From positions 1 to 30,879 of the forward strand of contig CAAEBN010000029.1 of the NCBI GenBank assembly GCA_900754075.1: a stretch of DNA of 30,879 nt, written 5' to 3'. Source of the DNA: an uncultured Collinsella sp. Lineage in GTDB: Bacteria; Actinomycetota; Coriobacteriia; Coriobacteriales; Coriobacteriaceae. Shown here one piece after another: positions 1-6,709 of this stretch (positions are counted from its first letter, which is position 1; every line of letters starts with the position of its first letter). The position numbers and the translations under genes were made by a program. The notes under the pieces are model-generated. The model made no database searches. It saw nothing but the letters and a program-made list of their open reading frames with translations, and was not told where the DNA came from.

Positions 1-1
1 C

Positions 2-235
2 GTTTCAGTTCCAGATCGTTGTTTTCGCCCGCTGAGCTGGGCCTATGCCGGAATCTCTCCCACAGAAACCACCGAAGAGCCAAAAAAGCTCGTCGAGGAG
101 ACCATCCACACGCACCACGGTGCGGCCGACGCCATCGAGGCGCACAACCCCACTGCCGCTCACGATGCGATGTATCTGCACCTGGCCTACAACCGCAACA
201 TGATTGTGGAAGGCACACAGACAAAAGGCATTTAA
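2..235 (+). CDS. FadR/GntR-type regulator, FCD domain, 3' end only
   Basis: The frame is open from the left edge to a TAA stop and encodes about 77 residues. Its last 40 residues contain HTHHGAADAIEAHNPTAAHD followed by an M-x2-HL pattern. This fits the last helices of the FCD ligand-binding domain of FadR-subfamily GntR regulators, in which an His-rich helix is followed by an A-I-x-A-x-(D/N)-x2-A-A pattern and an M-x2-HL motif. FCD regulators bind small organic acids and control nearby catabolic genes. The DNA-binding part lies outside the window, so the target cannot be named. A hairpin with a short T-run follows the stop. The family call is moderately sure. The first 15 residues look less typical, so a frameshift near the edge cannot be excluded. 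Confidence 0.6.
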   Translation, partial: VSVPDRCFRPLSWAYAGISPTETTEEPKKLVEETIHTHHGAADAIEAHNPTAAHDAMYLHLAYNRNMIVEGTQTKGI

Positions 236-254
236 GGCTCGGCAATGATCTTTC

Positions 255-317
255 TTTGATAAAACGCAAGCGGCGGCCGCCCAAACACGGGACGGCCGTC
301 GCTTGCGTTTTATCAAA
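255..317. terminator. Long hairpin, probable bidirectional terminator
   Basis: Two 25-nt arms (255-279 and 293-317) are complementary except at one position, with a 13-nt loop. The arms begin and end in TTTGATAAAA and TTTTATCAAA, so each strand has a T-run beside a GC-rich core stem. It lies between the convergent FCD-regulator fragment and the flavoprotein gene, where a shared terminator is expected. Confidence 0.6.
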
Positions 318-320
318 TGG

Positions 321-379
321 TGCAATGGGGTCAGGTTCACATGCACCAAGTTGGTGCAAAGCAACCTGTCCCCATGCAA
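321..379. repeat. Palindromic intergenic repeat with CTGTCCCC core (copy 1)
   Basis: Outer arms TGCAATGGGGTCAGGTT and AACCTGTCCCCATGCA pair with small irregularities. An inner palindrome GCACCAAGTTGGTGC (343-357) sits inside. The GGGACAG/CTGTCCC core recurs at about 2702, 6013 and 26367, each time between different self-complementary arms, so this looks like a family of genome repeats. It directly follows the 255-317 hairpin. Confidence 0.55.
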
Positions 380-390
380 CAAGGGGTTGA

Positions 391-2340
391 CTAGAGCTCG
401 CAGGCGACCTTGTAGCCATCGCCGATGGCGTCGCGAATGTTGCCGCACTTGTTGGCATCGCCCAGCACGTGAGTGGTAACGCCGGCTGCCGCCAGGTCGT
501 CGGCCAGCTTGGTATTGGGACGATAGCCCATAGCAAGCACCAGCGTATCGGCACCGGCGATGGTGTGGACCTCGCCGTCCTTCTCGTAGCTGATAGTGTC
601 CTCGGTAATCTCGGTCACCTTGGCCTCGGTCAGCACGTGAACGCCCTTTGAGAGCATGCGCGTGATGAGCACCGCGCGACCGGCACCACCCTCGTTGGCG
701 GCGAGCGTCTTGGTCATCTCGATGACGGTGACGTCGCGGTTGGCCGGCGACAGGTCGTTGACCAACGGGGCCAGGTAATCGGCCGTCTCGCAGCCAACGG
801 TGCCGCCACCCACGATGACGATCTTCTTGCCCGGGAAAGCCTTGCCGCCCAACAGGTCGTCAGCCGTCATAACCTGCTTAAAGCCCTGCATGAAGGCCGG
901 GGCGATAGGCTCGGCGCCATAGGCCAGGACGACCTCGTAGCCGGCGTAGTCACGCTGAATGTCCTCGGCAGTAAGCTCGGTGCCAAAGACGCACTTTACG
1001 CCGGCCTCGGCCAGGCGACGGTACTGATACTTGATCACGCGGGTGAGTTCCTGCTTTGCCGGCGGAACGGCTGCGATGCGCATCTCGCCGCCCGGCTCGT
1101 CCTGCTTATCCACGAGCACCACGTTATGACCGCGTTTGGCGGCAATGTAGGCTGCCTCCATACCCGCGGGACCGGCGCCCACAACCAGTACGTTCTTGGC
1201 CTCGGCGGCAGGCTCGTAGCCAGCCTCGTCGTGCTCCACGTCCGGGTTGACGGTGCAGGAGATGCGCTTGCCAAACATAATGCCGTTCAGGCAACGCAGG
1301 CAACCGATGCAGGGACGGATCTCGTCGGCGTTGCCAGCGGCTGCCTTGTTGCAGAACTCGGCATCGCACAGATTGGCGCGGCCCATCATACAGATGTCGG
1401 CCGCGCCGTCCTCAATCAGCTCCTCGGCGATCCAGGCCTCGTTAATGCGTCCGACGGTGGCGACGGGAATGTTGACGTGCTTTTTAATCTCGCGCGAGCA
1501 GGCGGCGTGCGAGGCCTGCTGCGTGCCGGCAGCGGGAATGGCGGAGCCGCGCTTGATGGTGGTGCCGCCCGACACGTGAATCATGTCGACGCCGGCCTTC
1601 TCCAGGCGACGCGAGACGTAGATCATGTCGTTGAGGGTCAGGCCGCCATCGGTGTACTCATCGCCCGAGATGCGGACGTCGATGATAAAGTCCTTGCCGC
1701 AGCGCTCGCGAATCTCAGCGATAACCTCGAGCAAGAAGCGCATGCGGGCGTCGAGCGAGCCGCCGTACTCGTCGGTGCGCTTGTTGTAGAGCGGAGTCAA
1801 AAAGCCGCCGAGCATGCCGTGGGCGTGTGCCGCATGGACCTCGACGCCATCGACGCCGGCCTTCTGCATACGCACGGCAGCGTCGCCAAACTGATGCGTG
1901 AGCTCGTGAATCTCATCGACCGTGATGGGGCGCGGCGCCTCGCGGGCATAGGACGGGCCCACAAAGGACGGAGCGATCAGGCGCGGCGTGCCCGGAATGT
2001 TAAAGGCCATGTAGGCGGGGTGGAAGAGCTGCGGCATGATCTTGCAGCCATACTCGTGGACGGCCGCGGCGAGCTTTTCCCAGCCGGGGATAAACGTGTC
2101 GTCGTAGCAGCACATGTCACCCGGCAGATAGGTATAGGTGGGCTCGACCGTCACGACTTCGGTGATGATCAGGCCCACGCCGCCCTTGGCGCGGGCACGG
2201 TAATGATCGACCAAGTCGTCGGTCACATAGCCATGATCGGCCAGGTTGGTGGACACCGGCGGCATAAAGACGCGGTTCTTGACCTCGGTTGTACCGACCT
2301 TGATCGGGCTAAAGAGCATTGGATAGGCAGAGGACTCCAT
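391..2340 (-). CDS. NADH:flavin oxidoreductase / 2,4-dienoyl-CoA reductase-type enzyme
   Basis: A 649-residue protein with an N-terminal old-yellow-enzyme TIM barrel (FMN), starting near LFSPIKVGTTEVKNR. A four-cysteine [4Fe-4S] motif follows (CIGCLRC, then a further Cys in RISCTVNP). The C-terminal part is an FAD/NAD(P)-binding domain with VLVVGAGPAGMEAA and a second dinucleotide fold, IVIVGGGTVGCETADY. This is the layout of FadH, enoate reductases and the bile-acid enzymes BaiCD/BaiH. Such enzymes use NAD(P)H to reduce, or act in reverse on, alpha,beta-unsaturated carbonyls. The substrate cannot be read from sequence; bile acids, fatty acyl-CoA or enoates are all possible. The ATG at 2340 is preferred because AAAGGA lies just upstream (CGAAAGGAATTCCGC). 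The frame stays open to a TTG at 2421 with no family similarity in the extension. Confidence 0.88.
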   Translation of the reverse strand: MESSAYPMLFSPIKVGTTEVKNRVFMPPVSTNLADHGYVTDDLVDHYRARAKGGVGLIITEVVTVEPTYTYLPGDMCCYDDTFIPGWEKLAAAVHEYGCKIMPQLFHPAYMAFNIPGTPRLIAPSFVGPSYAREAPRPITVDEIHELTHQFGDAAVRMQKAGVDGVEVHAAHAHGMLGGFLTPLYNKRTDEYGGSLDARMRFLLEVIAEIRERCGKDFIIDVRISGDEYTDGGLTLNDMIYVSRRLEKAGVDMIHVSGGTTIKRGSAIPAAGTQQASHAACSREIKKHVNIPVATVGRINEAWIAEELIEDGAADICMMGRANLCDAEFCNKAAAGNADEIRPCIGCLRCLNGIMFGKRISCTVNPDVEHDEAGYEPAAEAKNVLVVGAGPAGMEAAYIAAKRGHNVVLVDKQDEPGGEMRIAAVPPAKQELTRVIKYQYRRLAEAGVKCVFGTELTAEDIQRDYAGYEVVLAYGAEPIAPAFMQGFKQVMTADDLLGGKAFPGKKIVIVGGGTVGCETADYLAPLVNDLSPANRDVTVIEMTKTLAANEGGAGRAVLITRMLSKGVHVLTEAKVTEITEDTISYEKDGEVHTIAGADTLVLAMGYRPNTKLADDLAAAGVTTHVLGDANKCGNIRDAIGDGYKVACEL

Positions 2341-2392
2341 GCGGAATTCCTTTCGTTTGAGCCGCTCGGCGGCAGTTGCTAACGTACCTATC

Positions 2393-2421
2393 GTATCAGC
2401 AACCGCCGCATTCGCAGTCAA
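2393..2421 (-). promoter_or_regulatory. Candidate sigma-70-type promoter of the flavoprotein gene
   Basis: On the minus strand TTGACT (2416-2421) is followed after 17 nt by TGATAC (2393-2398), about 55 nt before the ATG. The -35 is close to consensus and the -10 is weak. An alternative -10, TACGAT, lies at 2390-2395 with a 20-nt spacer. Confidence 0.4.
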
Positions 2422-2442
2422 ACATGCCCAAACGCCGGTCGG

Positions 2443-2643
2443 CTAATGAATACCGCGGCCCAAGTCTTCGGCGATTTTGTCCACGCCCTTAAGCGCGGCG
2501 CAGGTCTTTTTATTGGAGCAATGCCCCGTGCAAACGCCACCCTGAGCGCAGTCGGCGCAGGTGCCCTTGCGGTAAATGCGCACGCATACCGCAGCAAACG
2601 CAATACCGATAACGGCCAGTACAACGATATCGATAGGTGCCAT
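2443..2643 (-). CDS. FeoB-associated Cys-rich membrane protein
   Basis: A 66-residue protein. Residues 5-22 form one membrane segment (DIVVLAVIGIAFAAVCVRIY). After it comes a short cysteine-rich tail with the pattern C-x2-C-x5-C-x3-C-x6-C, built around GTCADCAQGGVCTGHC. This matches the small FeoB-associated Cys-rich proteins found at the end of many feo operons; their role is unproven, perhaps iron handling beside the FeoB pore. The gene starts with a strong ribosome site (GAGGAGGC) 7 nt before ATG. It lies about 200 nt after feoB on the same strand, with a hairpin (2791-2820) between, so it may be read through from feoB or have its own start. Confidence 0.85.
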   Translation of the reverse strand: MAPIDIVVLAVIGIAFAAVCVRIYRKGTCADCAQGGVCTGHCSNKKTCAALKGVDKIAEDLGRGIH

Positions 2644-2693
2644 AGCAAGCCTCCTCTAGTTAACCATCACTTACTTTATCCCATTCTCCACCT

Positions 2694-2720
2694 ACCAAAA
2701 AGGGACAGGTTCATTTTGGT
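2694..2720. repeat. Palindromic repeat with GGGACAG core (copy 2)
   Basis: Arms ACCAAAA (2694-2700) and TTTTGGT (2714-2720) enclose AGGGACAGGTTCA. The core GGGACAGGTT is shared, on the opposite strand, with the repeat at 321-379, while the arms differ. Confidence 0.45.
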
Positions 2721-2790
2721 CGGTTTTATCTGCGGAAACGCCACATCTTACTTCTGGAGCAAAGCAATCTATCCCCCATTGCGCCAAATA

Positions 2791-2819
2791 GCCCGAGTGT
2801 CGCTGGGACACCCGGGCTC
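2791..2819 (-). terminator. Hairpin after feoB
   Basis: GCCCGAGTGTC pairs with GGACACCCGGGC across a 4-nt loop with small mismatches. It lies about 30 nt after the feoB stop on the minus strand. The sequence after it on that strand (TATTTGG) is only weakly T-rich, so termination may be incomplete, leaving some read-through to the Cys-rich gene. Confidence 0.55.
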
Positions 2820-2847
2820 GTGGAAAGGGGCTAATCCTTATTCGGAC

Positions 2848-5175
2848 TTAAGCGGAAACTGCGGCGGAAGCAGTGTTGGTCTCGTCCTCGTCGGTCCATG
2901 CATGCTTGGGCATGGGACGGAAGATCTGGAAGAGCATCGCGACCAGCAGCACGATGGCCACAATCGTCCAGAAGCCAAACTGCCCAAGGACAAGCAGGTT
3001 GTAGAACTGGTTGATGAACAGGGCGATCACCCAAGCAAAGGCGCACTCGTAGCCGATGGCAATCGCGGTCCACTTGCCGGAGTTCATCTGGTTGCGGATG
3101 GTGCCAATGGCGGCAAAGCACGGAGCGCACAGCAGGTTGAAGGCGCCGAAGGCAACGCAGGCGCCCATGGTGGGGAACATGCCGGCAAACGCGGTCCACA
3201 GGCTCGGGTCGGTCTCGCCCGCGTCGGCGACGGACAGCAGCGAGCCGGCGGTGGCGACGACGTTCTCCTTAGCCACAAGGCCCGAGACGGTCAATGCGGT
3301 TGCCTGCCAGGTGCTAAAGCCGAGCGGGGCGAAGATCCAAGCGACCAGGTTGCCGAGCATGGCAAGCACGGAGTAGTCCATGAACTCCTCGGGGATACCG
3401 TCCATCGCAGGCAGGAAGCCAAAGGAGCCGTTGTAGCTACCAAAGTTGGACAGGAACCAAACCACGACAGTGGACGCAAAGATGACCGTACCGGCCTTCT
3501 TGATAAAGGCCCAGCAGCGCTCCCACACGTGCAGCGCCCAAGAGCGGATCGCCGGGAAGTGGTAGGCAGGAAGCTCCATAACGAACGGCGTCGGGCGGCC
3601 GGCGAAGAGCTTGGTCTTCTTGAGCATCAGGCCCGAAGCGATGACGGCAAAGACGCCCAGGAAGTAAAAGAGCGGGCTGATCCATGCGGCCGTGGTGGAA
3701 GAATCGCCAATGATGGAGCCCATGAGCAGGGCGATGATCGGCAGCTTGGCGCCGCAGGGGATGAACGTGGTGGTCATGACCGTCATGCGGCGGTCCTTCT
3801 CGTTCTCGATGGTCTTGGTGGCCATGACGCCGGGGACGCCGCAGCCTGAGGACACGAGCATGGGGATGAACGACTTACCGGACAGGCCAAACCGGCGGAA
3901 CACACGGTCCATAATGAAGGCGACACGGGCCATATAGCCGCAGTCCTCCAGGAAGGACAGCATGACGAACAGCAGGAACATCTGCGGCACAAAGCCGAAG
4001 ATGGCGCCCAAACCACCGACGATACCGTCACAGACGAGCGAATCGACCAGGCCGCCGTCCTCGGTACCGCCCGCCACAAGGGCGTCGTGCACCATGGTGG
4101 TGATACCCGGGACATAGGGGCCGTACTGTGCCGGGTCGACCGAGTCGGCGTCGTCACCCGCGGCCTCGACAGCCTCATCGTAAGCATCGCGGCCCTGACC
4201 GAGCACATACCAACCGTCGGTGCCAAAGAGCTGATCGTTGGTGAAGTCGGTCACCGTTCCGCCCAGGGTGGAAACGGCGATGTAGTACACGCAGAACATG
4301 ATGACCACAAAGATCGGCAGGCCCAGGATACGGTTGGTAACCACACGGTCGATCTTCTCGGAGGTGCTCATCTTGGCAGGAGCCTTGGTGAGGCACTCGT
4401 CGATGATGTGCGCGATCACGCCGTAGCGCTCGCCGGTGATGATGGACTCGGCGTCGTCGTCGCAGTCCTGCTCGCACTGGGCGACCAGCTGCTCCACGCG
4501 AGCGGCCTTCTCCTTGGTGAGGTTGATGAGCTTGCAGGCGTCCGCGTCGCGCTCAAACAGCTTGACAGCGTAGTAGCGGCGCTTGTTGGCGGGAACGCTC
4601 GCCGGCAGATTGTTCTCGATGTGGTCCAGAACGTCCTCGATGGAGGAGTCGAACTTGTGCTCCGGCACCTGGCCCTTGGTGGCAGCGGACTTCTTGACCT
4701 GCTCGAAGAGCTCCGTGATGCCCTTGTTCTTGAGGGCCGAGATCATCATGACCGGGCAACCGAGCTTCTTGGAGAGCTTGTCCGTATCGATCTTATCGCC
4801 GTTCTTCTCGACCAAGTCGGCCATGTTGAGGGCAACGACCACGGGCAGGCCGGTCTCGATAACCTGAAGCGCCAGGTACAGGTTGCGCTCGAGGTTGGTG
4901 GCGTCGACCACCTGGACGACAACATCGGGCTCGCCGCTCATGAGGTAATCGCGCGAGCATTGCTCCTCGGGGCTGTAGGGGGAAAGCGAGTAGATGCCGG
5001 GGAGGTCCGTGATGGTAACGTTCTTGTCGCTCAGAAGCTTGGCTTCCTTTTTCTCAACCGTGACGCCGGGCCAGTTGCCAACGTAGCCGTTGGCGCCGGT
5101 GATCAGGTTGAAAAGCGTGGTCTTGCCGCAGTTGGGGTTACCCGCCAGCGCGACATGGATCTGAGAATCCGCCAT
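2848..5175 (-). CDS. feoB: Ferrous iron transport protein B
   Basis: A 775-residue protein. The N-terminal G domain has the P-loop GNPNCGKT (residues 12-19), the G3 motif DLPGIYSLSPYSPEEQ and the G4 motif NMAD. A helical GDI-like region follows, and then the membrane core with the two Gate motifs, recognisable around FGFVPQMFLLFVMLSFLEDC and SGCGVPGVMATKTIENEKDR. FeoB imports Fe2+ across the inner membrane, with GTP binding acting as a switch. After the first membrane helix there is an acidic periplasmic insert of roughly 80 residues (rich in D, E and G, near residues 325-395). The start is set by an AAGAAGG ribosome site. The gene lies 123 nt after feoA, and that gap carries a palindrome and a hairpin, so feoB probably has its own regulated transcript as well. 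Confidence 0.97.
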   Translation of the reverse strand: MADSQIHVALAGNPNCGKTTLFNLITGANGYVGNWPGVTVEKKEAKLLSDKNVTITDLPGIYSLSPYSPEEQCSRDYLMSGEPDVVVQVVDATNLERNLYLALQVIETGLPVVVALNMADLVEKNGDKIDTDKLSKKLGCPVMMISALKNKGITELFEQVKKSAATKGQVPEHKFDSSIEDVLDHIENNLPASVPANKRRYYAVKLFERDADACKLINLTKEKAARVEQLVAQCEQDCDDDAESIITGERYGVIAHIIDECLTKAPAKMSTSEKIDRVVTNRILGLPIFVVIMFCVYYIAVSTLGGTVTDFTNDQLFGTDGWYVLGQGRDAYDEAVEAAGDDADSVDPAQYGPYVPGITTMVHDALVAGGTEDGGLVDSLVCDGIVGGLGAIFGFVPQMFLLFVMLSFLEDCGYMARVAFIMDRVFRRFGLSGKSFIPMLVSSGCGVPGVMATKTIENEKDRRMTVMTTTFIPCGAKLPIIALLMGSIIGDSSTTAAWISPLFYFLGVFAVIASGLMLKKTKLFAGRPTPFVMELPAYHFPAIRSWALHVWERCWAFIKKAGTVIFASTVVVWFLSNFGSYNGSFGFLPAMDGIPEEFMDYSVLAMLGNLVAWIFAPLGFSTWQATALTVSGLVAKENVVATAGSLLSVADAGETDPSLWTAFAGMFPTMGACVAFGAFNLLCAPCFAAIGTIRNQMNSGKWTAIAIGYECAFAWVIALFINQFYNLLVLGQFGFWTIVAIVLLVAMLFQIFRPMPKHAWTDEDETNTASAAVSA

Positions 5176-5195
5176 TCAATCCTTCTTCCTTGTGT

Positions 5196-5221
5196 GCCCG
5201 CGCTGCTTTCTCCGCGCGGGC
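5196..5221 (-). promoter_or_regulatory. GC-rich hairpin in the feoB leader
   Basis: GCCCGCGC (5196-5203) pairs perfectly with GCGCGGGC (5214-5221). It sits between the palindrome at 5251-5270 and the feoB ribosome site, with no T-run. It may protect the transcript or modulate translation. The function is inferred from position only. Confidence 0.4.
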
Positions 5222-5250
5222 TGGATAATGTGCTTCAAAGTTGCTGCATT

Positions 5251-5270
5251 AAGTTAGAAATACCTAACTT
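5251..5270. promoter_or_regulatory. Putative metal-regulator (DtxR-type) operator before feoB
   Basis: A perfect palindrome AAGTTAG-N6-CTAACTT. TTAG/CTAA half-sites of this kind are typical of DtxR/IdeR/MntR-type iron or manganese repressors, and the site lies 75 nt before the feoB start. The regulator itself is not in the window, so the assignment is an inference from motif and context. Confidence 0.5.
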
Positions 5271-5298
5271 TACCTGGAGAAATACACGCCGCGAGCCC

Positions 5299-5520
5299 TT
5301 ACTGGACCTCGACGACGGCCGCCTCCTCCTTGCGGATGGAAAGCTCGTAGCCGCGCACGTTGATCTCGACCGGATCACCGAGCGGCGCAACCTTCACGAC
5401 CTTGAACGAAGTGCCCTTGATGAGGCCCAGGTCCATAAGGTGGCGGCGAAGCGCACCCTCACCGTGAAGCTTGACGATGGTGGAGCTCTCGCCCACCTTA
5501 ACGTCACCCAACGTCTTCAT
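5299..5520 (-). CDS. feoA: Ferrous iron transport protein A (second feoA)
   Basis: A 73-residue SH3-like FeoA domain. It has the family pattern of a hydrophobic start (LGDVKVGESSTIVKL), LRRHLMDLGLIKGTSFKVV in the middle and VEINVRGYELSIRKEEA at the end. FeoA is a cytosolic partner of FeoB and is needed for full iron uptake. It is the middle gene of feoA-feoA-feoB, with 39 nt between it and the upstream feoA. An AAGGGGG ribosome site lies 8 nt before ATG. Confidence 0.92.
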   Translation of the reverse strand: MKTLGDVKVGESSTIVKLHGEGALRRHLMDLGLIKGTSFKVVKVAPLGDPVEINVRGYELSIRKEEAAVVEVQ

Positions 5521-5559
5521 CCTCTTGTCCCCCTTTCGGTTTTTATGAAATGCTGTGGA

Positions 5560-5802
5560 CTAACCGACGGTCATGATGTGCATGGCAACCTTGGAATCGA
5601 TGCCAAAGCGTGCGCCCAACACCGTGACGATGATATTGGCGCCACTCGAGCTCACCACGTGGATTTCGTTGCCCTCGACAAAACCGAGGTCCTTGAGGTG
5701 GTGTTTCATGTCCTCATTGCCCTTTACACGAGACACGCGCACGGTTTCGCCCGCTTTTACCATCGAAAGAGGCATGGCCGGCATCTGCGGTCCGCAAGAC
5801 AT
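5560..5802 (-). CDS. feoA: Ferrous iron transport protein A (first feoA)
   Basis: An 80-residue FeoA/SH3-like protein with MKHHLKDLGFVEGNEIHVVS and a VTVLGARFGIDSKVAMHI ending, so it keeps the same core as its neighbour but is clearly diverged from it. Paired feoA genes before feoB are common in anaerobic gut bacteria, and the two products may play different parts at FeoB. The short N-terminal extension MSCGPQMPAMP contains a Cys that could bind metal, which is speculative. GGAG lies 7 nt before ATG. It is the first gene of the feo cluster. Confidence 0.9.
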   Translation of the reverse strand: MSCGPQMPAMPLSMVKAGETVRVSRVKGNEDMKHHLKDLGFVEGNEIHVVSSSGANIIVTVLGARFGIDSKVAMHIMTVG

Positions 5803-5844
5803 GAGTTGCTCCTAACGTCAGTTCGTCCTCAACATCGACGCGAT

Positions 5845-5898
5845 AAAAGTTAACCACGTCTATGTTCGCTTTAGTAAACTAACACGTGGTTAACTTTT
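5845..5898. promoter_or_regulatory. Nested palindromes before the feo operon
   Basis: A perfect 15-bp inverted repeat, AAAAGTTAACCACGT (5845-5859) and ACGTGGTTAACTTTT (5884-5898), flanks a 24-nt AT-rich spacer. Inside lies the near-palindrome TTAGTAAACTAA (5871-5882). The TTAG/CTAA half-sites resemble those at 5251-5270, which suggests one iron-responsive repressor acting at both. The outer repeat could alternatively be a terminator-like stem in either direction. Confidence 0.5.
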
Positions 5899-5950
5899 TG
5901 GAAAGGGTTCCCATTCAGATTTCGAAAAAGTTTCCTATACGAAACAAAAG

Positions 5951-5983
5951 AGGCACCGCAAAGACCATCTCTTTGCGGTGCCT
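5951..5983 (-). terminator. Rho-independent terminator of the HPr gene
   Basis: A perfect 14-bp stem (AGGCACCGCAAAGA and TCTTTGCGGTGCCT) with a 5-nt loop. On the minus strand it is followed by CTTTTGTTTC. It lies 55 nt after the HPr stop codon. Confidence 0.85.
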
Positions 5984-5998
5984 TGTCATACCAATTTA

Positions 5999-6029
5999 TG
6001 CAACAAAGGAGACTGTCCCCTTTGTTGCA
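5999..6029. repeat. Palindromic repeat with CTGTCCCC core (copy 3)
   Basis: Perfect arms TGCAACAAAGG (5999-6009) and CCTTTGTTGCA (6019-6029) around a core containing GACTGTCC. The CTGTCCCC string matches the cores at 321-379, 2694-2720 and 26326-26387. It lies between the HPr gene and its terminator. Confidence 0.55.
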
Positions 6030-6038
6030 TTGTTGAGA

Positions 6039-6287
6039 TTAGAGCGAGAGGTTTCTGATCGACGTGACGCAGGAGGCCTCATCCACGCCCGAAACGCGGA
6101 ACACGATGTCCTCGCCGCACTCACCGTAGAGAGCCATGAGCCCCATGACATCGCGTCCATCCGTGCGGCGATCGCCAATACTGACCGACACGTCACTACG
6201 ATGCTTGGCGATAATGTCATAGAGCAGCGCAACCGGGCGGGCATGCAATCCCAACGGATCTTTAATCGTCTTTGTAAACTCGACCAT
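6039..6287 (-). CDS. HPr-family phosphocarrier with Asp at position 46
   Basis: An 82-residue HPr-fold protein. With the ATG at 6287 (GGGAGGGG ribosome site), the phosphorylated histidine falls exactly at position 15 (PLGLHARPV). Position 46, the serine phosphorylated by HPr kinase in Gram-positive bacteria, is aspartate (DGRDVMGLMAL). S46D is the classic laboratory phosphomimic of HPr(Ser-P). The protein keeps the His15 site, so it could still take phosphate from enzyme I, but may behave as a permanently 'seryl-phosphorylated' form. No ptsI or sugar permease is nearby, so it stands alone. It could be a second regulatory HPr (Crh-like in spirit, although Crh loses His15 rather than Ser46). 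A TACAAT -10 box lies at 6343-6348. Confidence 0.88.
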   Translation of the reverse strand: MVEFTKTIKDPLGLHARPVALLYDIIAKHRSDVSVSIGDRRTDGRDVMGLMALYGECGEDIVFRVSGVDEASCVTSIRNLSL

Positions 6288-6385
6288 GTCCCCTCCCGCG
6301 GCATCGCACATTCGGCCGGCAAAACCCAGCCACGTGGTAGCTATTGTACCGTTAGATGCTTCTCGAGAGCTCCTCTGAACACCTC

Positions 6386-6605
6386 GTGGTCAAAAAGTGG
6401 CAAATATGAGTACTGTCACCAATTTAGTAGCAGCAAAATCGAGAGCAAATTGCCTTATTTGAGCGATTCGAAGAGGTTGAAAGCCGTCAAACGCCCTTTG
6501 AAGGGGGTTAGATAAATTGATTTTGAGCCCATTTTCGCTCAGAGCAGGCCGAAAAATATGGCACTTCTTCTGCAACAGTACTCATATTTGGCATTTTTTG
6601 ACCAC
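6386..6605. mobile_element. 220-bp MITE-like element with 31-bp terminal inverted repeats
   Basis: Terminal arms 6386-6416 and 6575-6605 match at 29 of 31 positions. Both begin GTGGTCAAAAA and end CAAATATGAGTACTGT. The interior of about 158 bp is more AT-rich than the flanks and holds no transposase. A 61-codon open frame runs across it, but it has the look of chance. Size, ends and lack of coding suggest a non-autonomous mobile or REP-like repeat. No clear target duplication is visible. Confidence 0.6.
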
Positions 6606-6634
6606 GGGGGCCAAAACCATGCCCCAAAACACAA

Positions 6635-6662
6635 AAGGAGGGGCCTCGTAAGGCCCCTCCTT
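6635..6662 (-). terminator. Rho-independent terminator of the permease gene
   Basis: A perfect 12-bp stem, AAGGAGGGGCCT and AGGCCCCTCCTT, with a 4-nt loop. On the minus strand it is followed by TTGTGTTTTGG. It lies about 50 nt after the permease stop. Confidence 0.85.
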
Positions 6663-6709
6663 AGGAAAGGGAATCGATTTATTCTACAGCCGTAGATTAA
6701 TCCTAGCCG

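Noticed and set aside
6390..6575. A 61-codon minus-strand frame inside the MITE-like element.
   Set aside because: It has no ribosome site, spans one inverted end and shows no domain; it is best treated as part of the repeat.
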